Assembly (NCBI GenBank): GCA_030278955.1
Contig: JAOANR010000006.1
Coordinates: 54,092,915-54,156,914 of the forward strand
Direction: 5' to 3'
DNA: 64,000 nt
From: Hygrophila difformis
Taxonomy: Eukaryota > Streptophyta > Magnoliopsida > Lamiales > Acanthaceae
The notes beneath the pieces were generated by a model. The model did no database searches and had not been told where the DNA came from. It saw nothing but the letters and a program-made list of their open reading frames with translations. Numbering within the stretch: the first letter of the stretch is position 1; every line of letters begins with the position of its first letter. Both the position numbers and the translations under genes were made by a program. Below are positions 19,903-32,875 of the stretch, one piece after another.

Positions 19903-22900
19903 ATGTATGGACCCGATAAACAACGAATTTCGTATTATATGGAGCCCAAAGGACCGACAATGAAGGTGGTTTCAGCAATGCAATTGGCGACATTAATAAG
20001 AAAAGTGAATCCCCTTTATCTTTGCTATGTCCATAATTTGCAAGCAGAGGAGGTGGAGTTAAACAATATTCCAGTAGTAAGAGAATATTCGGATGTATTT
20101 CCTGTAGATATTTCCGGAATGCCACCTGAACGTGAGATAGAATTCACGATTGATTTAGTTCCACGTACGGAACCCATATCAAAAGCTCCATACCGGATGG
20201 CACCAGCTGAAACGAAGGAATTGAAGGAACAACTCGAAGACCTTCTGGAGAAGGGATACATTCGTCCTAGTACATCTCCGTGGGGAGCACCTGTCCTATT
20301 TGTACGAAAGAAGGATGGTGGAATGAGACTTTGTGTTGATTACAGAGGTCTCAATCAAGTGACTGTGAAAAATAAATACCCGTTGCCACGAATTGATGAC
20401 TTATTTGACCAACTCAAAGGAGCCAGAGTTTTTTCGAAGATTGATTTGAGGTCTGGATATCATCAACTTAGGATAGCTGAGCAGGATATCCCAAAGACAG
20501 CATTTAGAACACGGTATGGTCATTATGAGTTTACCGTGATGTCGTTTGGTTTGACCAACGCTCCAGCAGTATTCATGGCTTTGATGAATAATGTTTTCCG
20601 AGAATTGTTGGACAAATGTGTAGTTGTGTTCATTGACGATATATTGGTTTACTCCAAGAATGAGGAAGAACACAAACAACATCTACACCAAGTCCTGCAA
20701 ACATTAAGAAGTCATCAACTGTATGCCAAGTTGTCTAAGTGCGACTTTTGGCTCAACACAGTTGCATTTCTTGGTCACATCGTCTCTGCTGATGGAATAT
20801 CAGTTGACCCTGCCAAAGTAGCCGCAGTAAAGGATTGGCCTGTACCAACATCTCAAACTGAGATAAGAAGTTTCCTTGGTTTGGCAGGCTACTACAGGAG
20901 ATTTGTCAAAGATTTCTCAAAAATTGCGAGACCACTAACGCAAAATTTGAAAAAGGGATCAAAGGTTATATGGACACCCCAATGCGAAGCTGCATTTCAG
21001 ACCTTAAAAAAGAAGCTAACCACGGCACCAGTTCTAACCTTACCCAATGAGAAAGACGATTTTGAAATTTATAGTGATGCTTCCAAATTTGGGTTAGGAT
21101 GTGTGTTAATGCAAAAAGGAAAAGTTATAGCCTATGCATCTCGACAGCTAAGGCCGAACGAGGAAAATTATCCAACTCATGACCTGGAATTAGCTGCAGT
21201 TGTCTTTGCTCTAAAGATATGGAGACATTACTTGTACGGACGAAAGTGCCAGATATATACAGACCATAAAAGTCTAAAGTATATATATACTCAGAAAGAG
21301 CTCAACATGCGCCAGAGGCGATGGTTAGAGCTAATGAAGGACTATGACTTAGGCATTACATATCACGAGGGAAAAGCCAATAAAGTGGCGGATGCACTAA
21401 GTCGAAAGTCAAAACATCTGGGTAACACAAGAATCTTGCCGCACGAGTTATATATGGAATTGGCACGATTTGACATTGAGTTGGTATACCAAGGTACGCC
21501 TATTCAGCGAATCAATGCCATCACAATCCAGCCAACAATTTTTGACGAAATCCGAGAAAGACAATCCGGTGACGTCAAATTGGAAAGGATCAAAGCAAAG
21601 ATAGCTCAAGGTGAAGCTACAGACTTCCAAATTCACGAAGACAAAAGTATCCGATTTAAGGGTCGTTGGTGCGTACCAAAAGCGGGCGAGGACCTCAAGA
21701 GACGTATCCTCGAAGAAGGACATGAAACTCCTTATTTTGTACACCCTGGAGGAGACAAGTTGTACAAAGACTTAAGAAAGGTCTTTTGGTGGCCTAGAAT
21801 GAAACGAGAGGTAGCAGAATTCGTGGAAAAATGTTTGACCTGTCAAAAGGTCAAAGCCGAGCGGAAGAAACCTCTTGGATTGGTAAAACCACTAGAAGTT
21901 CCAGAATGGAAATGGGATAGTATTTCCATGGACTTTGTCTCAGGATTACCAAAGACTCCCAAAGGAAACGATAAGATATGGGTAATTGTCGATAGATTGA
22001 CAAAAGCAGCTATATTCATACCCATGAAAGAAACTTGGAGTATGGATCAACTGGCCAAGGCCTATATCGAGAATGTCGTACGAAGGCATGGAATTCCTCA
22101 AGACATTGTTTCAGACCGAGACTGTCGATTCGTCTCGAATTTCTGGACTAAGTTACAAGAAGCCTTTGGTACTAAAATAAAAATGAGTACAGCATTTCAC
22201 CCAACAACCGATGGCCAAACTGAAAGAACCATCCAGACCCTTGAAGACATGCTAAGAGCTTGTGCTTTAGAATTTCAAGGGAGTTGGGAAAATCACCTAC
22301 CGCTAGTTGAATTTAGCTATAACAATAGCTATCATGCTAGCATTGGAATGGCCCCATTTGAAGCACTATATGGTAGGAAATGTCGAAGTCCACTTTGCTG
22401 GACTAAGGGCGAGAATCCAATCCCTGTTGGACCACAACTAATTGAGGAGACAAAACGTGTTATTGAACAAGTCCAACTCAGGATGAAAACCGCCCAAGAT
22501 CGACAAAAGACGTATGCCGACCAGAGAAGACAAGAAGGAGAATACGAAATAGGTGACAAGGTGTTACTAAAAGTATCCCCTATGAAAGGAGTGATGAGGT
22601 TTGGTAAACGTGGTAAGCTAAGTCCTCGTTACATTGGACCATTCGATATCATTGCCAAAGTTGGTACATTAGCATATCGACTAGACTTACCCGAAGAGTT
22701 ATCTCGAGTTCATAATGTATTCCACGTATCACAACTTAAGAAATATCATCATGACCGTAAGAGATTGATCCCATCAGAAATTATCGAGTTAAATGATGAT
22801 CTTACTTATGAAGAGAGACCAGTTAAGATCTTAGATACTAAAGAACGAGCCACAAGGCGTAAAGTCATTCGCATGGTCAAGGTCCAATGGTCAAACCACG

Positions 22901-22992
22901 ACGAGAATGATGCCACGTGGGAAACTGAGGCAGAAATGCAAGCCAAATATCCAGAGCTATTTCTTGAGACAGATACAACTATGGGGACATAG
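19903..22992 (+). CDS. Chromovirus pol: reverse transcriptase, RNase H, integrase, chromodomain
   Basis: An uninterrupted 1029-codon frame. Reverse transcriptase is at residues about 110-290 ([29 protein letters not shown] at about 243). RNase H follows at about 380-500 ([11 protein letters not shown]). The integrase zinc module is at about 605-650 (CLTCQ) and its core at about 665-800 (first Asp in SMDFVSGLP, second in SDRDCRFVS, Glu in [10 protein letters not shown]). A C-terminal chromodomain at about 970-1022 ends in the [16 protein letters not shown] block. Chromodomains direct integration towards marked chromatin. The frame continues that of the protease after the TAA at 19864, so gag-pol was probably one polyprotein. 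Confidence 0.93.
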   Translation: MYGPDKQRISYYMEPKGPTMKVVSAMQLATLIRKVNPLYLCYVHNLQAEEVELNNIPVVREYSDVFPVDISGMPPEREIEFTIDLVPRTEPISKAPYRMAPAETKELKEQLEDLLEKGYIRPSTSPWGAPVLFVRKKDGGMRLCVDYRGLNQVTVKNKYPLPRIDDLFDQLKGARVFSKIDLRSGYHQLRIAEQDIPKTAFRTRYGHYEFTVMSFGLTNAPAVFMALMNNVFRELLDKCVVVFIDDILVYSKNEEEHKQHLHQVLQTLRSHQLYAKLSKCDFWLNTVAFLGHIVSADGISVDPAKVAAVKDWPVPTSQTEIRSFLGLAGYYRRFVKDFSKIARPLTQNLKKGSKVIWTPQCEAAFQTLKKKLTTAPVLTLPNEKDDFEIYSDASKFGLGCVLMQKGKVIAYASRQLRPNEENYPTHDLELAAVVFALKIWRHYLYGRKCQIYTDHKSLKYIYTQKELNMRQRRWLELMKDYDLGITYHEGKANKVADALSRKSKHLGNTRILPHELYMELARFDIELVYQGTPIQRINAITIQPTIFDEIRERQSGDVKLERIKAKIAQGEATDFQIHEDKSIRFKGRWCVPKAGEDLKRRILEEGHETPYFVHPGGDKLYKDLRKVFWWPRMKREVAEFVEKCLTCQKVKAERKKPLGLVKPLEVPEWKWDSISMDFVSGLPKTPKGNDKIWVIVDRLTKAAIFIPMKETWSMDQLAKAYIENVVRRHGIPQDIVSDRDCRFVSNFWTKLQEAFGTKIKMSTAFHPTTDGQTERTIQTLEDMLRACALEFQGSWENHLPLVEFSYNNSYHASIGMAPFEALYGRKCRSPLCWTKGENPIPVGPQLIEETKRVIEQVQLRMKTAQDRQKTYADQRRQEGEYEIGDKVLLKVSPMKGVMRFGKRGKLSPRYIGPFDIIAKVGTLAYRLDLPEELSRVHNVFHVSQLKKYHHDRKRLIPSEIIELNDDLTYEERPVKILDTKERATRRKVIRMVKVQWSNHDENDATWETEAEMQAKYPELFLETDTTMGT

Positions 22993-23127
22993 CTGGGAAA
23001 ACAAGTGGGGGAGGAGATTCCATAACCCTACCCGATAGAATATAAGGTAAGAAAAGTTTAATTATATGCTAAACTTGTTTTTAGTCTTGCAATAGTTTAT
23101 TTGAGTAAACTTCGAGGACGAAGTTTG

Positions 23128-23145
23128 TTTTTAAGGAGGGTAGAT
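23128..23145 (+). other. Chromovirus polypurine tract
   Basis: TTTAAGGAGGGTAGAT directly precedes the LTR start TGTAATACCC at 23146. Confidence 0.75.
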
Positions 23146-24656
23146 TGTAATACCCTATAATTTAGCTATGTTGATAATATTTTGAAAGAAGTAATTTAGT
23201 ATTATTTCTTAAAAAAATAAATTGAGCTAGAAAATAAATTAATATTTCTCAAGATAGAGATTGGTTTGAGAGAAAATAATTTTGTGATTTGAAAAATATA
23301 TATTTTCTAAGGGAAAATATTTGACAATAATAGTAATTAGAAATTATTTTCTAACAACTTTTATATTAAGTGTAATTGATTTTAAATTCACAAATAGTCT
23401 AGTGTAGTAAGATTCGAACCCTATTAGATACATTATATTCTTGTTAGTATAAGATAATAAATAATCTTATTTCTTTTAAAAATATATATATATTATATAA
23501 TTGTGTAATAACCGCATCTTAAGAAAACTACATGGTTCAGTAAATTATTCAACTATCAGCTCGCTATAGTGTATACATATTTGAAGATATATATAAACGT
23601 TTATCTGCTCAAGAAAATTCATTACATTACTTGTTCATAAGATACAAAATAATGATATTAAGTGATTTCTATAGGTATGTAACAAGTAATAATGATAGCC
23701 AGCAATGGATTTTTAATAAGATGAACAATTGGCAAAAGTATTTCTAGTCTTGTGCTAGTCATGTGCAGATCAACGTAGAGAATAGAATTAATAGATTAGA
23801 TAGGGTAGGTTATAGCATGCATGAGTCACGAATAGGCTGTCTACGTATTATGCATGTTAATATACATGTAAAAATTTTACCTTAGCTGCGTGTAAATAGC
23901 TCTGCTGAGTCAATATCCTAGAAGTGACACAGCAGTTCCATCCACCCCTATAAATACGGGTCCGCTGAGCAGTTGGGAAGCCACAATTTCACGCAGCAAT
24001 AGAAATCAATCAGAGATAATTGAGTGTGGGAGGAATCTGTTAGGCTAGCAGCTGTTACTAGTGCATACCGAGGGTTTAATCGCTAACTACGGAAGAAATT
24101 GTAAGTAAATTTTTATTCTACGGGCTTCGTCATAGGATTAAATTTTTGCATGTCTAAATACCTTTGTGTTTAATAATGTTAGGGTTTATTCATGCAATTT
24201 ATTTATGCAGAGGTATTGCCTAATTATGTGTTTAAATTAATTTTGGGGCTAGGCCATGCATGTGAAAAGTGAAATTTCAGTGTGTGGCATGTGAATATTG
24301 AATTTTTATTATGCGAGATATACCCCAGAGGTGGATATCTTCGTGAGATATTTCGTGGGTTATCCAAGGGATTTCCATGAACAGGATTGTGTTTGACCAA
24401 GGGTCTCACAGTCATTTTCTAGATCGCAAGGTAGGGCCATCCTTGTGTACTCATATTTTGACTTCGGTCATTATGAGGGCATGCTAGGTCCTATGAGATA
24501 CCCCGTGTGTAGGCATCATAGTTGAGCTACATGTGGATTGAATTATTGCAACTGTTTTGACATGTCATTTACTGTTGAGTCGTAGTTAATTATTTTTGTC
24601 CAAGGGATACAAATTTATTTACTCAGCCGGTGTGCTGATAAATGTTACTTACTCAC
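23146..24656 (+). repeat. 3' LTR of chromovirus, left part
   Basis: It aligns with 6301-7816 of the 5' LTR and is broken at CTCAC (24652-24656) by the Tat element. Confidence 0.92.
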
Positions 24657-25317
24657 TGTTGGGGCCATATGGAATAATGGGCCGCGAAAGAGCTATTGGG
24701 CCATAAGACATGGGCCGGAAGAAAGAGGAAGTCCAAAAAGAAGATGGGCTCAAGATTGGTAACGCCGAAAGTACATAGTAAACCGAAGGGAGGAAATCGA
24801 AGCTGATGAAGATTTCGGCCGAAATGGGAAGAAACAGCCGAAACCTAAACAACCGAATTGAATAGAGAAAAAATTTCGGCTCAGAGGAGTTAGCCGGAGA
24901 GCGGTTATTCCAGCTCCGGCTATAAATAGGGGTCGACACACTCAAAATCGGAGAGATCAATCCAACCCCCAAATTACTTTTATCAATTTTAATTCCTTGT
25001 TATCTTTACTGCTTTCTTTACAGCTTTCCTTTACAGCTTTCCTTAGAATCTAGCCTAGTTTGTAGCGGTTACCATTTCCAAATCCACCGTTGCTCCTTAG
25101 CAGCTGGTAGTTTGGTTCCCTGTTTTTGGTGAATTCCGCCGTTGTTTCTTAACAACAGGCAGGTTCTCCGTTGTATCTTGTTATTTTTGATTAATTCAAG
25201 GAAGATTCAGTCAATTGTGGGCGCATTATTGTTAATCCGAACCCGTAATCGGTTTGATCCTTTTCCGATAGCCTCCCTTGAGGAGAAAAAGGTCCTTGGC
25301 TACACCCGAGCCAAACA
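24657..25317 (+). repeat. 5' LTR of Tat element
   Basis: It starts TGTTGGGG and ends AAACA, with a TATA box GGCTATAAATAGGGG at about 24918-24932. It is 13 bp longer than the 3' LTR through an extra TTTACAGC-type unit near 25030. Confidence 0.93.
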
Positions 25318-25318
25318 G

Positions 25319-25336
25319 TGGCACGCCCAGTGGGAC
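25319..25336 (+). other. Primer-binding site of Tat element
   Basis: TGGCACGCCCAGTGGGAC follows the LTR end directly, the usual place and style for Tat elements. I do not assign the tRNA. Confidence 0.6.
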
Positions 25337-25341
25337 GCAGA

Positions 25342-27057
25342 ATGGCGTTTGAACAAGCAACTCCAGCAGCAAACACGGCGGCGAGGACTGATTTGCCGCC
25401 GATTCAGGAAGAGCGCGCACCAGAAGCCGGAGAATTCCCCCCAGGGTTCCCCGGACCATCACATTTCCATAGTCAGGAGTTTTCGAACGATGGTTTAACC
25501 CCGCGATTCCGAGATCAGGTTCAATTTATGGTGGAGGCGGCGGTTACCAACTCAGTTCGTCAGATTGAGGGAAACATCTTGGCAGCGATGCCAGCCATGT
25601 TTAGAGCCGAAATCGCGAGGAGTATGTATCCGATGGGAGCGCAGCAAGCTCCAGTGGCGCAAAATCCACCGCAAAATCCTCACAATTTTCAGCAGCAGGC
25701 CTTTAGGCCGCCAGGAGGGCATGGAGCTCGGCCTTTTGTTCCTCCGCAGCAGAGGTACGATCAGCAACAGAATCAACCGCCTCAACCAGCTGTTCAACCG
25801 CCTGCTCCAGTGGTTCAACAACAATACGCACCACTTCAGCAGAATCCACCACAACTGGTTGACAGAGAGCTGATTGCTGAGATCATTCGCACACAGTTTG
25901 GGAATCTCATCGGCCAGGAGAATAGGCCGATGTATCGGAAACCTTATCCAGATTACATTGAGGAGCAGTATCCACTGCCTAGAGGGGTGAAGGTTCCAGA
26001 TTTTAACACTTTTTCTGGAGAAGTCGGCCGCTCTACCATCGAGCATATCGGCCGATTTACAGCTCAATGTACCAGAATCACGCAAAATGATTTTCACAAG
26101 CTGATATTGTTCAGTTTGTCATTAACTGGCCCAGCATTCGAATGGTACATTAACTTGCCAGCGGGATCGGTCAATACTTGGGCCGAAATGGAGCGGTTAT
26201 TCCATGACCGATTCTATAATACTAGTCCGGAAGTCTCGGTAGTTGATCTGACGTCAACCAAGCAGAAGGCGTCTGAATCGGTTACTGAATTCATTGAAAG
26301 ATTTTATGCAGTGAAGGCTCAGGTGAAGACAATGCTGCCTGAGCATGAATATATTCAAATCTTAAAGCAGAATTTGAAGTTTGCTATTAAGGACAGATTG
26401 ATGGTAACAAGACCGAGGACAGTAGCCGAATTGACGGCTGAAGCGATAAGGATGGAGACATATTTGGCGGAACAGGCGGCTTTCAAATCAAGCCGAAGTC
26501 AAAGCGGAAGGTCACAACCTATCCAGTCAGCTGCCTCATTTGCTGAATCTCTGGATAGATGTGAAATTCAGGAAGAGTACAATACGGAAGACGTTCCGGC
26601 ATTAGCCGAAGTCGCAAGGGCAGAGTTAATCATAAAAAAGCCTATGACTTGTCCAGCACTTCGGCCAGCCAGAGGCAAGGAGAAAGAAGGAGGAGATGAA
26701 TCTCAAAGGTTTTACTCTTTCGACTTGTCACAAATGGACGAAATATTTGATTATTGCCAGAAGAACGGATTGCTAGAGTTTAAAGGAAACCATCCACAGC
26801 CTACCAAGGATCAGTTGGAGGCCGGATGGTGCAGATTCCATGGATCAGCTACTCATTCCACGGCGATTTGTGGGCATTTTAGGAAGCTGATTCAGAAGCA
26901 TGTCGATGATGGGAAGCTGAAGTTCCCAGAGAGGTTTATGGCAATTGATAAGAATCCGTTCCCAGTTGCCAACATGGTGATGGTGCAGCCCAACCAGAAT
27001 AAAATGGTACATGACCGATTGGGGGATCAAACTAGGGGTGTTAATGAGCCAGGGTAG
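25342..27057 (+). pseudogene. Tat gag, N-terminal part
   Basis: From ATG 25342 the frame encodes a Gln/Pro-rich N-terminal region (residues about 90-180), then the capsid-like retrotransposon Gag domain (FNTFSGEVGRSTIEHIGRFT, FEWYINLPAGSVNTWAEMER), then a His/Cys block (GWCRFHGSATHSTAICGHF) resembling a gag zinc-binding region. Real coding is cut at 27033 by an hAT element; the last eight codons before the stop at 27055 are from the insert. The frame resumes at 27828. Confidence 0.88.
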
Positions 27058-27819
27058 TTCGCGAACAGTTCGAGCTCGGTTCGGTCAAAGTTCGGTCAAA
27101 ATTCAACTCGAATAGGCTCGACTCGAGTTCGAGTTCGACTCGAATAATTTACAAACCAAGCCGAACACCTTTGAGTTCGGCTCGAAAAGCTCGCGAACAG
27201 GCTCGTGTTCTATTAACTTATAATACAAATCTCATACAATACATGTCTTTTGAAATGTATTGTACTAATACTATATTTGTTTAGACCTTAAAATAAATAA
27301 AATAAATTTAGAGTCTATGACTATTTTTCCAACATGTCTACCATATGCAATTAATACATCTCATTTTAAAGGAGTGTGAAATGAAAGAAGTATTTATTTA
27401 TTAGTAAATATATTTATTTTTATACATATTTATATATATATATATATATTAGCAAATATAGAGGTTATATAAAACATTAAAAGTTAAAGTGTGTCTGGAT
27501 CAAATACGACATAATTTATTGGGATATATGGAATAATTTTTAAATTATAAATATATTTTTAAAAATATTTAAATATATAGATTAAACAAAATATAAATAA
27601 TTTATATGCAATATATATTAAATATATTTTTTTTATAAATTATGTGAAAATGAAAAATGAGACTATTCGAGCTCGGCTCGATTTCGTCAAAGCTCGGTCA
27701 ACGCTCGGCTCGAAGTAGCTCGGTCAATGCTCGGCTCGGTCAAAGCTCGGCTCGAATTCTTACGAGCTCAAGCCGAGCTCACCAGTGTTCGGTCTCAGTT
27801 CGGCTCGTTAACACCCCTA
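27033..27819. mobile_element. Non-autonomous hAT element
   Basis: Ends TAGGGGTGTTAATGAGCC and GGCTCGTTAACACCCCTA form a 17-18 bp terminal inverted repeat. They are flanked by a perfect 8 bp duplication GATCAAAC (27025-27032, 27820-27827). The subterminal regions are packed with GTTCGAGCTCGG and CTCGGCTCG motifs in both orientations; the middle (27200-27660) is AT-rich and non-coding. It disrupts Tat gag. Confidence 0.93.
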
Positions 27820-27827
27820 GATCAAAC

Positions 27828-29217
27828 ATCATCTAGCAAGAGTTCTGTGCACGATCGGCTTGGGGATCAGCCATCGGCTCAGAAGTCAGGAGTATGGAAA
27901 AGGCTAGGATCTCCGAAGGGAAAAGAGAAAGTTACAGATGTTTTTGACCGATTGGGGAATTATGAGGTGAAATAGTGGATCAAGCAATCAGAGAGACATC
28001 AGGAGATCGAGGTCGGAGATAAAAGTGAGAGACCAACGTTGAAAATCATAACCAACGGATGGGACTCAGAGATGAAGTTAACAGCCGATAAACAGAATGG
28101 AAAGACTGTGATACAGATCACAGTCCCTGAAGAAGCTGTTAGTCCCGAAATGAAAAAGCTTAGAAGGCCACCAGCAAATACTCAGGTAGGCCGATGGGTC
28201 CGAAACTCTCCAGAAAGAAAGCATTTCGATCAACGCCGACATGACCATTCAGCTTGGAGGGCAGAGGAGAGAAAAGTCCCAAAAGGAAAGGGATCATATC
28301 GTACTTTCAAACGAAGAATGCAACGGCTTAAAGCAGCTGCTGTTTCTGAGCAGGAGGAGTATGATATGATGCATATGGAAGAGGACTTCCCTGATGACTG
28401 TTCGTTCTCGGGAGGACGAATACTCAATAGGGTATTTTCGGCTCGTTTGAGGTCCGAATCAAAAGAAGAGAGGAAGCCGAAAGAAGGACAGGATCGGCTA
28501 AAGAACAAAACTGAATTTCGGCCAAAAGTAATACAGCCGAAAATTGAAAATGAGCAGCCGAAATCGAAAGAAGAATGGAAGCCTAGACCAGTCAGAACCA
28601 GGGAGTGGAAACCAAAGACAACTATCATTCCGAATAGTGATACACCCCCTGTTGGGCAGTTTAAGTTCGACTTCGGATCTAGCGCGAATATGGTGACGGT
28701 AACCACCGAAGAGAAAGAGGAATACTGGTCGGATTCCGAACCAGCTGTGGTTTTTTGTCAAAAGGATGGAGAATACTATGGTGATGAAGAACCCATAGTG
28801 GATTTTTGTTTCGATAAACTTGAGGTATTTCGGCCGGAAGCCGAAATAGAGAAATCTTTTGAGGAAGGATATAAAGCATTTGTTCCAGAAGCTCAACCAG
28901 GTACGATTTTGCCTCCAACTGCGAAGATGTCCCAGCATGTGAGGCCTTTATATGTTAAAGGTTGGGTCAATGGGAGACCACTTAGAAGAATGTTTATCGA
29001 CGGTGGAGCCACAGTTAATATCATGCCGCTATCCACGCTAACGAAGATAGGCCGTTCGAACGAAGATTTACTCCCTACGAGAATGAAGGTAATGAGTTTT
29101 GTGGGGGCTCAAACTGCGGCTGAAGGATGTATATTGGTGGATGTAACGGTCGGAACAATATCAATTCCGACCATGTTCTTCGTGGTGGATGCAGAGTCCC
29201 GTATGCGGCCCTATTAG
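27828..29217 (+). pseudogene. Tat gag tail and aspartic protease, broken
   Basis: The gag frame resumes with an SSVHDRLGDQ repeat similar to the one before the insertion, hits a TAG at 27973-27975, then continues in frame as a Lys/Glu-rich stretch (28039 on). The protease follows near the end: MFIDGGATVNIMPLS, with DGG in place of the more common DSG or DTG, and GTISIPTMFFVVD. A frameshift at about 29200 ends the frame at 29217, just before the expected ALLGR block. Confidence 0.85.
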
Positions 29218-29500
29218 GCCGATGCTGGATTCATACATCCCGATGTTTGCCGTGAACGCTTCACCAGAAAGTATGGTTCTGGAAAAAGGATGGCACGGTA
29301 GAAGAAGTAGATGGGGATCAACCTCCATTTCCAGTCAGCTCAGCCGGACGAATTGATGCGGTGTTATATGAAGAACCGATACAACCATTCCTAGCAGTGG
29401 TAGGGGATCGGTACCCGCAGGTGATCGAGTGTGATTGGACAGATTTGGGGTTTGAAATCAGATACCAGGCCGATGAACGGCCAGTCGAAGAAGAAAGTAA

Positions 29501-30538
29501 ATGATGGAGGCACAACCGAATCAAGTGACCGAGTTCGAATCGGCCGAACTCGGAGTTTCAGACGACAAAGCAGGATGGAGCGATTTAATAGACGCAATTC
29601 CAAAGCGAACGCCGGATTTCAAAGCTCAAGACCCCTTGAAAATGGTCAATGTTGGTACAGACGAACACCCGAGGGAGATCCCGTTGAGTGCGAATCTTGA
29701 TCAGCAGATGACAAGCCGATTCAAGGAGGTTCTAGTCGAATTCAAGGATTGTTTCGCATGGGACTATACAGAGATGCCAGGATTGGAGCGGTCGATTGTA
29801 GAGCACAGGCTGCCTATTAAAGAAGGGTTCAGGCCGCATAAACAGCCGGCCAGGAGGGCAGCGCCCGAAATAGTCCCAAAAATAAAAGAAGAAATAGAGA
29901 AATTGTTAGCGGCCGGGTTTGTTAGGCCAGCTAAATATGTAGAATGGTTATCAAATATTGTTCCTGTAATAAAGAAGAATGGAAAATTGAGAGTTTGCAT
30001 TGATTTCAGGAATCTTAATATAGCCACTCCAAAAGATGAGTATATGATGCCTATTGTTGACTTGTTGATTGATTCGGCCGCAAAACAGGGGATGCTATCT
30101 TTCATGGATGGATATTCAGGATACAACCAAATTTTTATGGCCGAAGAAGACATTCACAAGACTGCATTTCGGTGCCCTGGTGCCATAGGGATATATGAAT
30201 GGGTGGTGATGCCGTTCGGACTGAAGAATGCAGGAGCTACATACCAGAGAGCTATGAACTATGTTTTCCATGACCTCATAGGGGATTGTGTTGAAGTCTA
30301 TATTGATGACGTCATGGTTCGATCCAAAGATATCGAAAGCCACTTGAACGATTTGCGGAAGGTGTTCATGAGGATGAGGCTGCATGGAGTCAAGATGAAT
30401 CCAGCCAAGTGTGCTTTTGGAGTACAGGCAGGAAATTTTCTCGGGTTCCTGGTACATAACAAAGGAATAGAAGTTGATGCGAACAAAACCAGGGCTATCC
30501 AAGAAGCCAAACCTCCACATGATAAGAAGAGTCTATAG
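29501..30538 (+). pseudogene. Tat reverse transcriptase
   Basis: The frame covers the reverse transcriptase: LRVCIDFRNLNIATPKDEYM, MDGYSGYNQIFMAEEDIHKT, MPFGLKNAGATYQRAM and the catalytic VYIDDVMVRSKD at about residue 267. A TAG at 30536-30538 interrupts just before the KFLGKIGFLRRFL connection, in the same frame as the downstream RNase H, so a single nonsense change separates them. Confidence 0.9.
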
Positions 30539-32875
30539 AAGTTTCTTGGAAAAATCGGTTTTCTGAGACGATTCTTAGCAAATGCGGCTGGAAAGTCGAA
30601 ACCACTAACCGATTTATTGAGGTTGAAGAAGGAAGAGGAGTTCAAATGGGGAATCGACCAACAAAAAGCCTTCGAACAATTGAAGCAGGATTTGATGAAT
30701 CCACCTGTGTTGGTTCCTCCAATTTTAGGACGGCCATTGAAGTTGTATATAGCAGCGGCCGAAGAATCTATTGGAGCATTACTGGCGCAGGAAGACGATG
30801 AAGGAAGGGATCGGGCGATTTACTATCTTAGCCGAATCCTAAGGGACGCCGAAGTAAGGTACTCGCCGATTCATAAACTATGTTTAAGTCTTTATCATGC
30901 ATGCCAGAAATTAGAATATTATATTCAGCCAAGGCAAGTGATAGTGGTAGCTTCGGTTGACATAGTTAAGATTATGATGAATGATCCGGTCAGTAGCCGA
31001 AGAATGGCCAAATGGGCCATGAAGTTAAATGCATACGATTTGAGATATCAACCTTTGAGGGCTATGAAAGGACAGATTGTAGCCGATTTTCTGGCTGATC
31101 ATGTGATACATCCGATAACCGATGACATTGGTCATCAGGATCGGCCGAAAGAAGTTGGTGAGATAGGAATTGTATACTTGCAACCATGGGTAATGACATT
31201 TGATGGTTCTAAAGCCGCTTCAGGAGTTGGAGCAGGGTTTACCCTACAGACACCGGAGGGCAAGATATACAAATATTTCGTGCAACTGCCAGAGTCATAT
31301 ACGAACAACCAAGCCGAATATAAAGCGTTAATTTCGGGATTACAACGGTTGATAGAAGAAGGAGTCAGAGCAATCATTGTCAAAGGAGACTCGCAAGTAG
31401 TTGTCCAGCAACTGCTAGGCGATTTTTTGGTTAAGAGTTCGCAGATGATTAGATTGTATGAAGAAGCGATTACTTTGTTAGAAGAATTTGATGAAGTGTA
31501 CATTGAATATACCCCGAGAGAAAAGAACGAAGTAGCCAATGAATTGGCTCAACATGCGGCTAAATATCGGTTGATGCCGATAGCAGGAAATGTAGAAGTG
31601 CGTTTGGCCGAAACAGAGAAGGCCGAATGGATTAAAAAGATAGCACAGACATTAGAAGATCCTTCGGAGGCTAGTCCAGCCGAAAAACGGAAAGCTATGG
31701 ACTACGTCATAATAGGAGGATTATTATTCAAGCGTGCTATTGATGGAATATTGCTCAGATGCGTCGGAGACGAAGACGCTAGAAGGGTAATGGGAGAGGT
31801 TCATGAAGGAATATGTGGTGCGCATCGGGCAGGAAAATCGATGAAGTGGAGTATTATTCGGCTGGGATATTATTGGCCGAATATGGGTCCTGATTGTGAG
31901 AAATATGCAAGAGGATGCACCGAATGTCAAAAACATGGGCCGATTCAGAAGTTACCGGCCGAAGAATTACATATAATGATCAAACCATGGCCATTCAGAG
32001 GATGGGCCATGGACATCATAGGAAAAGTTCATCCCTCTTCGTCGAAAAGACATGAGTTCGTGCTAGTGGCAACAGATTACTTCACAAAATGGGCCGAAGC
32101 TCAGGCGTATATCAGCATTTCACAAGAGGAGGTGATCGAGTTTATTAAGAGACAGTTGATTTATAGATTCGGGATCCCACAGACGATTCTAACAGATAGA
32201 GGAACTGTATTTGTGGGAGAAAAGGTCAAGGCCTTTGCAGACGAATACGGGATAAAAATTGTGCATTCGTCACCATATTACCCGCAAGGAAATGGACAAG
32301 CAGAGGCCACAAACAAACAGCTAATAGGGATTATAAAGAAAATGATTGAAGATCAGCCAAGAAAATGGCACGAAAAGTTATCTGAAGCACTGTGGGCCTA
32401 TCGAAATGCTAAAACCTCAGCTACTGGGTTCACACCGTTTCGGCTGACTTATGGAATGGATGCAGTATTGCCAGCCGAAATAACAGTGCCGACATTGAGA
32501 ACAAGCCAGGCGGATTCAATGTCGGCCGAACAGTATGATCGTGCGATGAAAGATGAGTTATTGGAGATAAATTCCAATCGGGTGCAGGCCTTTGAGAATT
32601 TGCAGAAAAATAAAGATATTGTTGCCGATTGGTACAATAAGCGAATTCGTCTTAAGCGGTTTGAAGTTGGAGACTTAGTTTGGAAAGTTATATGGCCGCC
32701 TAAGCAGAAGGATGGCCGATTAGGTAAGTGGAGTCCCAATTGGGAGGGGCCATTTATTGTTCATACAAGATTACCGAATGGAGCGTACGTTTTGGTGGAC
32801 GAAAATGGTGAGCAGATGTCAAATCCAGTTAATGCAAGATACATGAAGAAATATTATCCATCAGTATGGGATTAA
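30539..32875 (+). CDS. Tat RNase H, second (ancestral-type) RNase H and integrase
   Basis: One long frame (its first internal ATG is at 30617). It has the gypsy RNase H/connection (LYIAAAEESIGALLAQ, IYYLSRILRDAEVRY), then a second RNase H of archaeal/plant style (MTFDGSKAASGVGAGFTL; NNQAEYKALISGL; VKGDSQVVVQQL). Integrase follows: zinc module ARGCTECQKHGPIQ, core MDIIGKVHPSSSK, LTDRGTVFVGEK and GNGQAEATNKQL, and a C-terminal domain FEVGDLVWKVIWPPKQ. Two RNase H domains mark the Tat lineage. No internal stop is seen. Confidence 0.9.
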   Translation, partial: KFLGKIGFLRRFLANAAGKSKPLTDLLRLKKEEEFKWGIDQQKAFEQLKQDLMNPPVLVPPILGRPLKLYIAAAEESIGALLAQEDDEGRDRAIYYLSRILRDAEVRYSPIHKLCLSLYHACQKLEYYIQPRQVIVVASVDIVKIMMNDPVSSRRMAKWAMKLNAYDLRYQPLRAMKGQIVADFLADHVIHPITDDIGHQDRPKEVGEIGIVYLQPWVMTFDGSKAASGVGAGFTLQTPEGKIYKYFVQLPESYTNNQAEYKALISGLQRLIEEGVRAIIVKGDSQVVVQQLLGDFLVKSSQMIRLYEEAITLLEEFDEVYIEYTPREKNEVANELAQHAAKYRLMPIAGNVEVRLAETEKAEWIKKIAQTLEDPSEASPAEKRKAMDYVIIGGLLFKRAIDGILLRCVGDEDARRVMGEVHEGICGAHRAGKSMKWSIIRLGYYWPNMGPDCEKYARGCTECQKHGPIQKLPAEELHIMIKPWPFRGWAMDIIGKVHPSSSKRHEFVLVATDYFTKWAEAQAYISISQEEVIEFIKRQLIYRFGIPQTILTDRGTVFVGEKVKAFADEYGIKIVHSSPYYPQGNGQAEATNKQLIGIIKKMIEDQPRKWHEKLSEALWAYRNAKTSATGFTPFRLTYGMDAVLPAEITVPTLRTSQADSMSAEQYDRAMKDELLEINSNRVQAFENLQKNKDIVADWYNKRIRLKRFEVGDLVWKVIWPPKQKDGRLGKWSPNWEGPFIVHTRLPNGAYVLVDENGEQMSNPVNARYMKKYYPSVWD